Shown here piece by piece: positions 38,507 to 50,988 of a stretch of DNA of 64,000 nt. The DNA is from Megamerina dolium. Its lineage: Eukaryota > Arthropoda > Insecta > Diptera > Megamerinidae. Location: contig OY978526.1 in assembly GCA_963854835.1 (NCBI GenBank), positions 73,814,418 through 73,878,417 of the forward strand, in the 5' to 3' direction. The notes under the pieces were generated by a model. That model was not told the origin of the DNA. It saw only the letters and a list, made by a program, of their open reading frames with translations, and made no database searches. The position numbers were made by a program, and so were the translations under genes. The first letter of the stretch is position 1. Every line of letters starts with the position of its first letter.

Positions 38507-39099
38507 AGTGCATATTGAAAGAAATAGTTACAATACAAAATCGAGACTGTGACTGATAAATGAATGAGGAGTTGAGAGTTTTACCAATGAAGTGTTGAAG
38601 TGGTGAGAACAATTGAGACATTAAACACGTTATCGTGTGTTTATGAGAAGCGTAATTAAGCCGCAGGTTGTTTGAATATCAATGCATCAACAACAACAAC
38701 AACAACAATAACATCAGCCAAGCCAGAACGAAAACCAAGTGAAAATGCATAAAATATTGTATAAAAGCCTTTCATACTCATATCATATTGCGAAAATGTT
38801 TTTATAATGGTTGATTTGATGATCTTTGTAAATGGCTTCGCCTTTGATTTTTAATTAAATCACAATCGGATTTCTTCTCTTTATGTAATTGTATAAAGGC
38901 ATGACATTATTGATGATGCTCTGTCATGAAATGTATTAAATGTTTGTGATCATTATGATAACATATGTACACGAAAGAAAAAAAAACAAAAATATCTTCC
39001 TCAGCAGAAGACAGAAACAATTTTGTGATATATTTGGAGTTGATGAATTTGAATTTCATCTCTAACCTCAAAAGAGCTAATAAACAAGCGAAACGTAAT
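38507..39099. other. Intronic sequence, nothing recognised
   Basis: AT-rich, with a (CAA)n tract at 38690-38709. Confidence 0.45.
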
Positions 39100-39660
39100 C
39101 TCTTCTAAATGTGTAAAATGTATAAGCAACCCCAATTGATTTTTCCTCTTCAACAAAAAAGTCTTGTTTTAACAAATCTGAGACACATTTGTGATCGATG
39201 AATTCGCTTTATGTCCCTAAAAAAAAAAAAAAGAATGAATCATTCTTTGATATACCAAAAATATGTATTAACCCGACCCCCATTATTTTTTTCCACTCAG
39301 CATTTTTTGGTTAAGATCCTAAGATCCTTCCTATCTGCACGCTCTATTTACTACCAGTGCTCCCCCAGTGAGCCTACGGAGGTAAAATATATATGACTGA
39401 CCGCCATTAATTTTTATTACCCTACGTTTTTTTAACGCTTTTACGCTATATCTTTACTTTTTAGGCAGATTCCCCTATAAAATTATCTTATAGTCACTCG
39501 AAAAATCATAAATAACATCATATTTTCCAAGGCATCTCCCTAAAACGGTGAAATATATGACCAGTTCGCGTTAATTCTTCTGCCCCAACATTTCCCCCAA
39601 ATGAACGCACTTCATAATCAACAACTTATAGGGGCTAAAAAATTTATTTTTTTAACCAAA
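39100..39660. repeat. Array of the GGTCGGTCAT family, copy 4
   Basis: Units recur at ~39262-39300 (ATGTATTAACCCGACCCCC), ~39388 (ATATGACTGACCGCCATTA) and ~39556 (ATATATGACCAGTTCGCGTT). Each is followed by TTAATTTTT/TTCTTCTGCCCCAACATTT and CTTTATCT-like words. Spacing is about 115-165 bp and irregular. Confidence 0.65.
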
Positions 39661-41080
39661 TCAGTGCAGCCAATATGAAATCTCATTCGATGTTGGCCGT
39701 AAATCTGCATCGTTTTATATTCCAATAAAACTCGAAACATCTTCTCATCAATGGTGGAATGTATTCAATATTCAGCTCCATATGTGAAGACAAATTTTAT
39801 GAATTTATTATGCTTTGCAAGTGAGAGCAACTACTTATTTGCATGACTAGTTCAAAAGAGCACCTATTCGGGAACAGTTCCCTTATACAAAATTTACTGA
39901 TTTAATATTAGTTTAAAGATTAAAAACTGGCTTGGGCCATGCAAACCTGGTGATCTAAAAGACTTGCCAATAAAATATAAAGAATTACCCATTCAGATCG
40001 AAATTAAAAGACGAAAGTTGAATTCTGTCGATCATACCCTTAGCAAAGGATCCAATGAGATATACGTAGAACTTTCAGAAGAGAAAGAAACGCAGCCACC
40101 AAGAGCTATCGAAAAGAGTGATTGATAAGGAAATATATACAATCCATTGGGAACTACTTGAATTAAATTTAACGGTTTTTTTAATCATGATCGAATACAT
40201 TGAAGTTGAACAATTTTTACAATAACTTCGTAAAGTTTGTTGGCATATTTAAGACATTATTTCAGCAAACAAAAAATTAAATAGTGTTTAAGAAAAATCG
40301 ATGAATTTAAATCTTTGAAATTATTGCTAAAATTTTGCAATAATGTCAAAGTATAATTATATAAATATTGAAATAATATCAACCAAAAAATGCCTCTATG
40401 GATTTTCGACAAAATATGTTTTGGGCATCAAGGAAATGGCATAGAAAATTGAAAATGGTGATATTCAATCTTTTCAAATTGAATTTTAATTTCAGTGTTT
40501 TCATTTTTACGAAATCTTATAATTTCCTCTACAAAGTTAAACATTTAAAATTATTTAAAATCATTAGCAACTACTAGATAGCTACTCAGAAGGAAGTAGA
40601 AAAAGTGAATTCTAAAATACAGCTATTCACTCAATGTACAATGTATTCTGTATACTGTAATTAATAAAAATATATTATATTATACAATATAAATACCATA
40701 AAGGTAATGTCTATTCTGTATCTATATGGTATATGCATATTTTCTTTACAATTAAATAACAAAATAATAGAAGAAAAACTATAATCAACACTTCCGTTAA
40801 TTATGTTATTCTTAGCTATAAAAATATATATACAATACATACATATATAACCTTCATTTTCATTTCCATTTGAGTGATTTTCTAAAATAAAATAGAACAA
40901 AGTACAATATTTTCCTCTTACTCTATACTACATCACCAACAACATCAATTTAAATATTTTTTGATTCTAATACTCTCATATAATTTGCTTCTTTATATTC
41001 ATCTACTGTTCACATTTTCTTTATTACATTTACTTATTTCATGCATTTCATAGATTTTTTATAAACTTTAACTTCATGAT

Positions 41081-41111
<31 letters not shown>

Positions 41112-42689
41112 ACGACGACGACAACAGTAACCAACAATATATGTAATAGCAATACTACGTATTGTAGTATATGGATATTTAAATATACATGTATACATGT
41201 GTGTATATGTGTGTGTGTTTATATTATACCTATTTTGATAATGACGTATACGCAGTGATGTATATACACATATAATACGCTTCCATGCCTTTTATGGATG
41301 CTCAACACCTACACAAACGTATGTACATATATACAAGTATGTATGGGTGCATGTGTACTTTTTCAAATTCACTGAGCACAGCTATTATTATTATTACGTC
41401 ATTGTAGCAACAATTTTTAGCTCTCTTTTTTTTTTTTTTTTTTGTGTTAGTGTGTAAATGCCGACTCAACAACAGCAACAATGGCAGGCAAACAGGCATT
41501 TAGTCAGTCAGGCAGTATAGTGATAATTATTTTTAGAGCCTCCACAAGAATGACTCAAATTTATTGCGCAAGGTCAGTACATCACCACCAACAACAACAA
41601 CGACAATAATAATATTGTACCAAAAATACAATTACGAAACAACACAGTACGTACAATTCTTCTTTAAATTTTTTGCAAGGCAAACAACAGCATAAAATCA
41701 AAAGAAGGGAACAAACGTTTTTGAAGCAATTTGTGCAAATACACAATACATAGTATACAACAATAATAACAAACAGCAATGATGATTTGTATTTTGATTT
41801 TGCAAAATAAAAATCCTAAATTTCATTTGTGCGATTGTGTATGTATGTGTTGCTATTTTTAATGGCTCAGTCACACTGTAATGGAATTTTCATAGTGCCC
41901 CTGAAAATGTTTAAGTGAATGTCTTCTTCAATTTTGTGTGGGTTTATTTGATTTTTTATATATTTTGTTCATTTTTTAGACTTGTATTTTTTTTTTTTTT
42001 TTTTTTTTGCTTTTGGTGTGTTTATATTTTTTGTGATGTGACAATGAAACTGAAAATAGATGATATGTAGTAATAAAATGTAGGCTTTTTAAATTAGAAT
42101 TTTCTTTGAAAACAAAAAAACTAATTTGTTATTTTTAATAGAAATATTATAAAGAGAGATTTTCTTTAGCAATAACAAATAAATAGATATAAATTATTGA
42201 GGATTTTTTACAGCTTCTTTTTTTTTTTTTGTTTTTTTCTTTCGGCCTGTATATTTTAATAATACTTTTAAATATTATGAAAAATAATCTCTATAAATAA
42301 AATATATTTATTTTCCAATATAATTGCTCTTTATTTTACTGAAAAAAATAATTGACCTGAACTTGAATATGTGATATAATGTATGTGACCTTGATGAAAA
42401 TAAGTCAGTGAACACCCGGGAAGTAAATTTTCCCAGGCATTCAGGCAAGTAATTTCCATCGAATATGACTTTAAATAGGTTAGTAATCTACTTAAATCAG
42501 CATTCCAAAAGAATTTAAGACAATGTTTATATTGGTGACTCAACTCTTACATTGCAATTAGCAAAAATTTGAATTTATGGAAAATATAAATTGAGATTGA
42601 CTTAATTCGAATTATAATGCTTTTTTTTTTGTAGTTTTGTAGATTTAAATTTATGTCATAAGAAGGATTGCAATTCTTTATAGTTGTTA
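39661..42689. other. Intronic sequence with GAC repeats
   Basis: (GATGAC)n/(GAC)n at 41075-41125, T runs at 41428-41445 and 41989-42008. 39680-40140 is of higher complexity (for example CTTGGGCCATGCAAACCTGG near 39930) and is not explained. No exon seen. Confidence 0.4.
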
Positions 42690-43640
42690 GACCAAGATTA
42701 CCTGTTTCCGATGTTCAGTGGATGAAAAAAAAACTATTTATTTTAAACAGGTACAAATACGCATTTAGAAGACACATAATGGATTAATATGGCACCTTTA
42801 ATAATTAAATTAATTTATGACACTTTTAATATAAAACTGCATCATCTCAAATTACTCCATGTGTAAATTTCATTGCCGGATTTAATTTTTTATCATAAAA
42901 TGAAGTAAGTCTGAACCCGAAAGAAAAAATTCGAAAGAAAATATCTTTCAATCATAAACCAATCATAACAATATACTAGCTTTACAATTAAGCATTATAT
43001 TCTAATCTTTAGAATCGCAGTGACTCTTTTGTTTTATTTCAATAATGCTTCAATTATGCCACTTAAGGCGGCCAAACGTTGATTTTACTTTTAAATTCAG
43101 ATTTACCCATTTCTGATGTAAAATTATATAAGCAACATGTCTCTAGAAGGAATAAATCCTCTAAGAAGCTTCATAGTCAGTTAATAAAAACATTTCACAA
43201 AAAAAAAGGCTCCAATTGTAGTGAGATAATGGTTTAAAATGTTCCAAAAATATGTTATTTTGCAATATTTACAACATTTTTCTATACGAAATTAACATTC
43301 TTTGAAGCTCAGTATGTTAAAACGGCCATTTCTCTTAAAAAATTCCAAGGGAAAACATCTGGAAGGTGTATAATTTTATTTTTCAATTTTCATTTTACAC
43401 ATTTACAACAATTTCTTGTGTTTACTTGTTTATTTATTTGTGAAAATTTTAAAATCATGTTTGCATATTTCCGATGTTCCAGAATTTATAGTAAAATATT
43501 ATTAGCAACATTATTGTTGGAGCTATTAATTCTCTATAAAGCTTCTTAATGATTTTTAACCCAATTTCTTTTATAGAAAAGTAAAAAAAAAAATTCAAAA
43601 AAAAATGTTGATGGGTCAAGACATTCCAAAAATTTATGCT
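42690..43640. repeat. Degenerate ~360-400-bp repeat, 2-3 copies
   Basis: ACCTGTTTCCGATGTTC (~42700), ACCCATTTCTGATGTAAAATT (~43105) and GCATATTTCCGATGTTCCAG (~43464) start similar stretches. The last two share TATTAGCAACAT, TCTCTA-AAGCTTC and TTCCAAAAATAT words. Confidence 0.6.
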
Positions 43641-43767
43641 TAAATTCGTCATTTCATCGTTTATTGTAAAATTTAGAATTCTTAAAGTAAGATTTGGTTA
43701 ATGGATCACAATTGTGTTGACACTAGTAGTTCAAAATTTACGTTCGATTCCATCTATTTTAAAATCA

Positions 43768-43783
43768 GTCATGACTTTTCCGA
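43768..43783. mobile_element. Lone terminal repeat like that of the 2047-2416 element
   Basis: Read on the minus strand from 43783 it is GTCGGAAAAGTCATGACTGA, close to the left end of the element at 2047 (GTCGGAAAAGTCGTGACGCA). I did not find the opposite end nearby; it is a relic or a truncated copy. Confidence 0.55.
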
Positions 43784-44470
43784 CAATCCAATATTTCTTC
43801 TCGAAATTAAAAAAGAAAAATTGCCTACATTGATGAATGCAAACATGCATCATTAATCATTGCTGCTTTTTTTTATAATTTTCGACATTTTTGTTGTTTT
43901 TTTTTTTTTTTTGTTTCTGTAAAAAAGTCTTTCAGCACCTTCACCTTCTATCCAGTCGAGTGATATATTGTAGACACTACGAGTAGGTATATTTTACTTG
44001 CATCGTATCTATGAGACTAAATTACCGATTGCGTAAATTATCGATAAGTGCCATATTGAAATTGAATTTTGTGACAATCGAGGTCATTAAATAATTAAAT
44101 TAACCAATGATATACGAGTATTAGAAAGTATATGAATGCGTAATATAATTACTATATGTAGATGAGATGTTAAAATCAAAAGGCAACAACTTTTTATTTT
44201 AATTTTAATTTATAATTTATTGTATAATATTTTTTTTTTTTTGTTCTTGGTGTGTTGGTGTGTTCTTTTAACTGAATAACTTGCGCAACTTATCACGTCA
44301 CGTGACTTGCTTTTATTTTCATTTTCTTAACATTGCCACTATACATATAGAACTATAGCTGGTTGGTGTGCTTTGTTGTTGTTGTTGTTGCTTTGTATAT
44401 TAAATGAGACGACGGAAGCTTCTGACATCATCTGTTAGAAAACAACTGTGAGATTTTGAATAGAATGTAT

Positions 44471-44502
44471 GTATATATGTATATATATATATATATATAT
44501 AT
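44471..44502. repeat. (TA)n microsatellite
   Basis: TA dinucleotides preceded by GTATATATG. It lies about 250 bp before the exon B acceptor. Confidence 0.9.
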
Positions 44503-44751
44503 TAGGTATATATGTCTGATTATTTCAAGGACAAGAATGATGCGATTAATTTATAACTTTACTTCTACTTTTCTTAGGTACCTGCTTTTATTTATACAAT
44601 ATATAATAGATGCATATGTATATGCTATTTGCTCTTTGATTGTTTTTTTTTTCCTTCTTCTTTTTTCTTGGTTCTTTTGTATTTAAAATAAAATGAAATA
44701 ATTTATTTTTAATTAAATCATTAATTTTTTTTTGTCTTTATCACTTTTTAG

Positions 44752-44885
44752 TACACGCAAACGCCCACAACCGTATACACATGAATGTAGTGACGGTCAG
44801 TGCAACGAAGAAGAAATGAATGAGTGCAATGCTGCACTGATTTTGATGAAACTCTCCAATTCACCAAAATCACCAAAAAATGGAG
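44752..44885 (+). CDS. Glut4EF: Internal exon of Glut4EF/HDBP-family factor (exon B, KR stretch and LMKLS box)
   Basis: The acceptor is CTTTTTAG at 44751 and the donor is GGAG|GTAAGC at 44886. The exon enters in phase 2 and leaves in phase 1. It encodes TRKRPQPYTHECSDG, an acidic linker, then NAALILMKLSNSPKSP. In vertebrate ZNF395/ZNF704 the corresponding segment has a basic KRK patch followed by an acidic stretch and an Ala-Met-Val-Leu-Thr-Ser-Leu-Ser box before an SP motif; here AALILMKLSNSP takes the same place. In that family such hydrophobic boxes have been linked to nuclear export, so a transport role is possible but not shown here. Two SPK/SPKSP sites are potential proline-directed phosphorylation sites. 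The factor is expected to be a nuclear DNA-binding protein. Recognition is from family memory, not a database search. Confidence 0.9.
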
Positions 44886-45171
44886 GTAAGCAATTGATGA
44901 ACAATGAACTAGTCAGAATGGGTTCTATAGTTCAATAAAGCTGTGTTGAAAACCATTATTTGACGTTTCAAGGTCATGAGCTAAGAACAATTGAACTCTT
45001 AGTGGAACTTATTACTCAGTAAATCAACTCATTGGTATTAGAAATAAAAGTATATAAAAATAAATACAAATTTTGTTACAAAAAAAAAATTTTTAGCAAA
45101 ATATAGGAAATCATTTTAATTGAATTTTATACAATTCCATTTTCTCTTCAACCACCCCCACCCCCCATTAG
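44886..45171 (+). other. Short intron between exons B and C (286 bp)
   Basis: GTAAGC at the 5' end and CCATTAG at the 3' end. Reading through from exon B hits a stop (TAA, ending 44938), so the intron must be removed. It is AT-rich with an A-run near 45080. It contrasts sharply with the 40-kb and >18-kb introns on either side. Confidence 0.88.
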
Positions 45172-45386
45172 ATAAATGGCTTGGCTCTAGTCCAGGTAGC
45201 TCGTCAGCTTCTTGGAGTTCGGGTTCATCTTCACCACCGTTAAGTGATGATGGCCATGTAATACACACTACCACCGTTATGTTAAATGATGCCTCTGCCA
45301 ATGCACGTATACGTACCACATCAGTTTCCACCTCAGATGAAGGCATCGTTGTCGATTTTAAAGAAGATGCACCACGTAAGAAAAAG
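45172..45386 (+). CDS. Glut4EF: Internal exon of Glut4EF/HDBP-family factor (exon C, Ser/Trp-rich segment up to the zinc-finger boundary)
   Basis: The acceptor follows a C-rich tract (ACCCCCACCCCCCATTAG, ending 45171) and the donor is AAAAAG|GTAAGT at 45387. With the G carried over from exon B the frame is open for 72 codons. It has DKWLGSSPGSSSASWSSGSS at the start, then SPPLSDDG, a Thr/Val-rich linker and SDEGIVVDFKEDAPRKKK at the end. In ZNF395 the region before the C2H2 finger has the same order: a Ser/Gly segment with one Trp, Ser-Pro sites, an acidic hydrophobic patch, and an Ala-Pro-Arg-Lys-Arg-Lys end that leads into the finger. The zinc finger (Cys-x4-Cys type) should therefore begin in the next exon, which I cannot find before 64000. 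A second GTAAG inside CACGTAAGAAAAAG at 45376 is a possible alternative donor, but it would break the frame of the conserved RKKK. The exon ends in phase 0. Confidence 0.9.
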
Positions 45387-46017
45387 GTAAGTCTCCAATA
45401 TTGATAATGAAAGAAACTATTTGAAATATTTTATATACTGAGTATATTACATAGAATTTTTTGAATTGAACTTCATTAAATTTGGTTCATAAAAAAAATT
45501 TTAATTTTACATTACAAATTTTACATTCCATTGTCGTAATATTAATTTATAATTTTTACAAAATCTCTTCCAAATTTTTCTAATACTAAATTTATCCCAA
45601 TTAATTGGCCTAGAGTGATTTTTGATAAATGAAAAATAAATACAACACTATTAAAACTATTAAAAATGCCAAATGCATAGACCAAATTTTCTGATAGCTC
45701 TTCATTCATCATAGAGCTCGTATACAAACAATAACTTATAACGAGCTTTTGCCAAATTTTTCTATGCCCTATTTCTGTGAAGACAACAAGTGAGTCGCAG
45801 CATAGCGATTGTGAATTAGAGCATTGAATGTGAATTTAATATACCACACATGTTATGCTAAGAATTAAAAAGAAAAAACTATATTTTCTTTGAAATTTTT
45901 TAATTGCAACCATTATTCATTCTCACCATTGAGAATTTTACTTATGTTGCACTGTAATGATAGGCTTCAATGATATTAGCATTCATCATTGCAGATGTCA
46001 TTCAAGATAATCCTATT

Positions 46018-46092
46018 ATGATGAAAATAATAATGATGATAATGATGATAATGATGATGATGATTATGATGATGATGATGATGATGATGATG
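46018..46092. repeat. (ATG)n/(AATGATG)n microsatellite
   Basis: 75 bp of ATGATG with AATAAT interruptions. The poly-Met frame on the + strand is an artefact. Confidence 0.95.
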
Positions 46093-46379
46093 GGAATAGA
46101 AGATATGCGTATAATTCACTATAAATTCATGCGTCCCTCAGTATATATACATTCGTATATATTTATAGAGAGTATTTTTAGAGCGCTGTATTTTTGAATT
46201 GAATTGAAACCACAAAAATTCTTTATAAATAAATCTCATGAATTTTGGTTTTGCAAATTTTAATTTTAAATAATTTTATGCAATTTTATGAAGCCGATTG
46301 CAAATTTATTTCTATTGTATTCAGCAGACGATATAGAAATTGCTATCCATATTTGGAGTGACTAGGGTCACAGTTCATA

Positions 46380-47060
46380 CTCAATCTTTAAAAATTGTAA
46401 AAATTTCAATAAAATCCCCCAAATCGGTCTAATAGAGGTGAAATATATAGCCAATCCGCAACCAGTTCATTCTCATAATTCTTTTCTATGAGTAAATCGG
46501 TTTTCGATTTGTAAGTGGCCATGTAAGTGATACTTTCCCCAATATATTTTTCTTTTATTTCGCTTCTTTTGCTACAAAATTGACAGTTTTTTGCTCTCAC
46601 CGCTCCGAAAAAGTTCCTAAATAAATGAAAAGTATGAATAACCTACATTAATTTTAACTTCTCAACATTTTTCCTAAATATACGTACTGCCTATCTTTAC
46701 TTCTACGATAAAGTCCCAGAGAAAATGCACTTAAAATCACATAAAAATCAAAAACCAACCTCAAATTGGGAAGGAATCGCTCGTAGGATGGTAAAATATA
46801 TAAACAAGCGTCCCACCATAATTTTTCTTCTCCAACATTTCACCCAAATATAATGTTTTACTTGCCCTCCATCTCTACCTCTTAGAGGTTCACCCATACA
46901 AAAATGCTATTCTTTCATTTTTTGAAGCATCCATTTTGTAGGAGACCCCATCTGATGATTGGAGATAATTGATAAGTATATTTTGGAGAATTTTCGGGAG
47001 CGAAGTTCAATGGGGATCAGCCACATTCATTTTGAGTTTCAACATCAAAACCATAATTTA
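46380..47060. repeat. Array of the GGTCGGTCAT family, copy 5
   Basis: Words GGTGAAATATATAGCC (~46437), ACATTTTTCCTAAATATACG (~46664), TGCCTATCTTTACTTCTACG (~46690), AAAATATATAAACAAGCG and CCAACATTTCACCCAAATATAA (~46835), CTCTACCTCTTAGAGGTTCA and CCCATACAAAAATGC (~46890). The 3' end (~46945-47040) has the inverse words (GGAGACCCCATCTG, AAGTATATTTTGGAGAA). Confidence 0.6.
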
Positions 47061-48906
47061 AGCGTTACTGCATAAAATATTGAATATTACAAATAACATC
47101 TGTGCTTATCAAATTTGATGTAGTTTTTTTTTTTATTCAGATATTCTAAAAAAAAAATCACCGTAAATACGAATAGAACGAAAAAAAAATAAACAAAAAT
47201 ACGCATACGCATTCAACATCTTTATTAAATTGTGTAAATTTGTAGGCATCAAAGAATCTATAACCTTGAAGTACGATTTAGAAATATTTAGATAATAACA
47301 ATAACAACAACAACAACAATGACGACAAAACAAAAGATGCTCTTACATTATTAATAAATTCTATTACAACAAACAAAAGCATTCAACGTTAAAGTACATG
47401 TCAAAAACGAAGCTATATCATTAAGCAAAAACAAAATGAAATAAAATATTCTGGAGTTGTATGTAGTTGTTTGAACAAACAACAACAACAACAACAATAG
47501 CAGTAGCAAGCCTACTAAAACAACAACATCACAGAGCAACAATAGCAATAGCAATTTAAAAATTCGGCAACGCAACATTCAACGCGTACATTCACCGCGA
47601 AAATGCCCTTCAACGGGCCCATATCAATCACTAGCAGAAAAACAACAATAATAATAATAAATAGTGGAAAACGAAAACGACAACGCCTCGTTTGTTTAAA
47701 TTTTGACATTGTAGTTGTTCTTGTCGTTGTTTTTGTTGTTGTTGTTGTTGTATTGTTATGGTTGCCGTCGTTGATGATATTCTATTCATAATGTCAAAAA
47801 TTGCACCGCACACCGCCGACCCTTTAAATTAATTAAAGTAACATAAATGTCAGCCACAAATAGCAAATAACCTTCACTAAATACGTTGAGCTAACGAAAC
47901 AATAGGAGTAGGTCCGAATCCGAAACACACAATAGCGCTAAATATTTGATGTAATCATTTAGTGAACGTGCTGCTAGAATTTCAGAATTACTAAACATGT
48001 AAGTCTATTTTAAATAAGTATGATTGAGCTTTAATTTAAGGGCTCTTTAATCAAATGAAATATTCATATTAATAATAATTAAGCGCAATCGAATTAACTT
48101 CTAAGCACTTATGTGTAGTATAAACATAAACGTTTGTTCGTTGTTCGTTGTGTTCGTACGATATAGTATTGTGTGTATATAAAGTCACTTGAAGTATGAA
48201 TTGAACAAAGAACAGGAAAACCTTCAAATTGTTGAAAATTCGTTTGACCGAACTCAAATAGAAATACTTTGTAGTTTTGAATTTATGATTGCTTATTAAA
48301 GCAGTTTTTTTTTTCTAATTTATTACGCAAAATAATCGAGTCTTTGATATGAAGCTCGGAGCATCGAATTTATATATAAAGTTTGAAGCATCGAATAATT
48401 ACTACATATGTGAGTCTCAAAAAGAGCAAGATTAAGTGCTCAATAAGACGCAATGTTAGCGATACGTCTTGTGCTTGCTGTAGACTATAACTTTTTAGAT
48501 ATATCGATATTATATAAAAAATCAAAATTGAATTGAAATTTTCAAAAATTTATTTACTATTTTCATTAAAATAATAATTCATAAAAATCTAAACTAAAAA
48601 AATGAAAATGTTTTTACAATAGATTCTGATAAACGCTTTCTGAAACTTTACATCCGAATAATTTTTTTGTGGGAGCTCAAGGCTTTTCCCCTTCGAATCA
48701 GTACTACAGCAAATCGGCATAAGAAACCATGTGATCCTCAATTCTGAGGTTAGGGTGTATTTAGCAATCTTATACCAAAAATTATGAGGAACATTTTTGT
48801 AGAACACATTAACCCTCTACCTTCCCCATATATTGGTAATTTTAGCACCTTTTTGAAAAAGTCATAAAAAATACCTATAAAACAGAGGAATAACGGATAA
48901 AAAATG
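47061..48906. other. Intronic sequence with CAA, GTT and AAT tracts
   Basis: (CAA)n at about 47308-47320 and 47474-47497 and (GTT)n at 47733-47750. A repeat word GAAGCTCGGAGCATCGAAT at about 48352 recurs as AAAGCTCCGAGCATCGAAT at ~49540. No exon seen. Confidence 0.45.
48891..48906. repeat. 5' target-site duplication of the SINE
   Basis: TAACGGATAAAAAATG; partner copy at 49274-49288 is TAACGGATAAATATG. Confidence 0.8.
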
Positions 48907-49273
48907 TGGGTGCCGTAGCTCAGTGGTTAGTGTGTTCGCCTTCTGATCTGTAGGTCGTGGTTCAATCCCCGGCTGATGCATAACAAATTTAATATCAATA
49001 AGATTTTTCTTTCGAATGGTACCCACCTGTCGGCAAGCAATTGGCAATTCTTCCGACAGTAACAACTTGCCATGAAAAAGCTTCTTAAAGAACTCTGTGA
49101 CAAAGCTCAGAAAAAGTGATGTCACAAGTGTTCTGCCGTTCGGAACCGGCTAAAATAAGTAGGTCCCTTCTAATACTGTCCAAATTTAAGACGCACAACA
49201 GTAATGGAAGAGAAGCTCGGCCAATGAGCCCTTTAGGGCTTTAAGTGCCACATATTAATTTATTTTTTTTTTT
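48907..49273 (+). mobile_element. tRNA-derived SINE with target-site duplications
   Basis: The 5' part is tRNA-like: GCCGTAGCTCAGTGGTTAG contains an A box (TAGCTCAGTGG, ~48916-48926) and GTGGTTCAATCCCC a B box (~48959-48969), so RNA polymerase III could start here. The anticodon-loop equivalent reads CTGATCT. The body runs to GCCGTTCGGAACCGGC (~49133) and GAGAAGCTCGGCC (~49208), and ends in TTTATTTTTTTTTTTTT. It is flanked by TAACGGATAAAAAATG (48891) and TAACGGATAAATATG (49274), a 15-16-bp target-site duplication with little divergence, which points to a fairly recent insertion. Structure resembles a SINE family known to me from tephritid flies. Confidence 0.85.
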
Positions 49274-50988
49274 TAACGGATAAATATGTACCACAACAAT
49301 ATTGCTGATGAAATTTCACTATAGACTTCTGAACACACCAAAGCTTTAAATAAAAATACTTGATCATCAAATAGATCAGGAACTTCACATGCCAATTCGA
49401 TATCAATATTTAATTAATTTTTTTTTTTATTGAAATGATTTGAAATGAATTAAAATTAATTTAAAATAATTTAAATGATGTTGATATAATATTTATATAA
49501 ATCTACAAATATATATGTATACCTATAGAGTATCGAATACTTAAAGCTCCGAGCATCGAATATATGTATATAGCAATTTCAGATAACGAATAATTCTTGA
49601 ATTATATTCAATATCCCAAAAACAAAATTAAATACTCAAATTGATCGTAAATAAAAAAATTACAGTTACTACTTTATATATTGACTCCTTTATATATTGA
49701 AAGTATATTGAAACTCCAATAAATAATTTTATGATATTCATTGGGATACAAAAACTTTAACAATTCACGAAAATTCATTTTATGTTGCCTTCTATTTTAT
49801 ATAAATTGCATAAGCAGCTGTTTTTTTTTTAAATTACAAGAGGAAAAACCAATACCAAATGCCAACAAAACATGGTTAACCGTTTTTTTTTTTTTTGTTA
49901 TTGTTTTTTGTGTTTTTTATTTTTCTCTTTGTTATTACAACATAAATGGCGCGAATTTATGTGCGCGTGCGCTGGCTTTCACATCCACTAGTGCCACATA
50001 CATATCTACATAATTGAATAATAAAAACAAATTTGTCTACTTTCACTTTTTTTTATTATTGCTGCTAGATAGTTAAAGTTGTTATTGCTATTTGTTCCCT
50101 TTTTGTTATTTTATGCCTATATAGTAGTAGTAGTGCCAATGAGAATATGCGCATTTGTACGATTATGTAGGACATGATTTTCAGCGCATTGCCTTATGGA
50201 GTTTATTTCGATTTTACATTGCCTGCAAATTGCAAAACATTTGGCAAACAAAAAATTGTATTGTAGTAATAGATATTATAATAGTGTAAGCAAAATACTA
50301 TAAGCTCTAGGTATAGTTTTCATCATTATTTTAATGAAAATTATACGCTTTTCCTTTTATTATTTATAATTTTTTTACATTACTTTTTTCATATAAATAA
50401 TATAAAAAATAAATCAAACACATTTCCATATCAAATTAAATATGTAAAAAAATAAAAAATTATAATGTTCCCATTACATAGTAAACATAAATATACATAA
50501 ATTTAAATATACGCGTACCTACCTACTTTTTAAAGTATTATTCATCATAACAAAATGGAATGATTGCACACGAAGCTCAAGAAAGACAGAAATACAAAAT
50601 ACAATATAAACTATGTCAGGCACACATCTGTTGCTGTTGATAATGATGTCGGCATCGTTGCCGTTCTCATTCTCATTGTCTTTGTACGCCATCGCCACCA
50701 CCATGAACATCGCCACATCTTCAATATGAAAGAAAAGCAATGCCAAGTTTATGCCATTATTATTATTATTCTGACAACAAGACAGTCAGCACTATGCTGA
50801 CATGCTTACATTATTTGTTCTATCTAGCAAATAATATAATATATAAACAACAACAATAACAACACAAGCTATATTTCCATGTAATGTTTTTCCAAAAAGA
50901 ATATTAAAATGAAAAAAAAATATCAAAAGAGACTCGCTTGGATTGCAACATTCATACAAAAACACACGCACACATATGTATATGTATG
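49274..50988. other. Intronic sequence, nothing recognised
   Basis: Starts with the 3' target-site duplication of the SINE (49274-49288). T-runs at 49880-49895; GTAGTAG run at 50124-50134. No exon seen. Confidence 0.45.

Noticed and set aside
45116..45346. 76-codon frame opposite exon C
   Set aside because: Antisense shadow of the coding exon.
48910..48982. Genuine tRNA gene
   Set aside because: A and B boxes are present, but the acceptor arm does not pair well, and the sequence continues into a SINE body with T-tail and target-site duplications.
48862..49125. 87-codon minus-strand frame with PGIEPRPTDQKANTLTTELRH
   Set aside because: It is the antisense translation of the tRNA-like head of the SINE, a common false protein.
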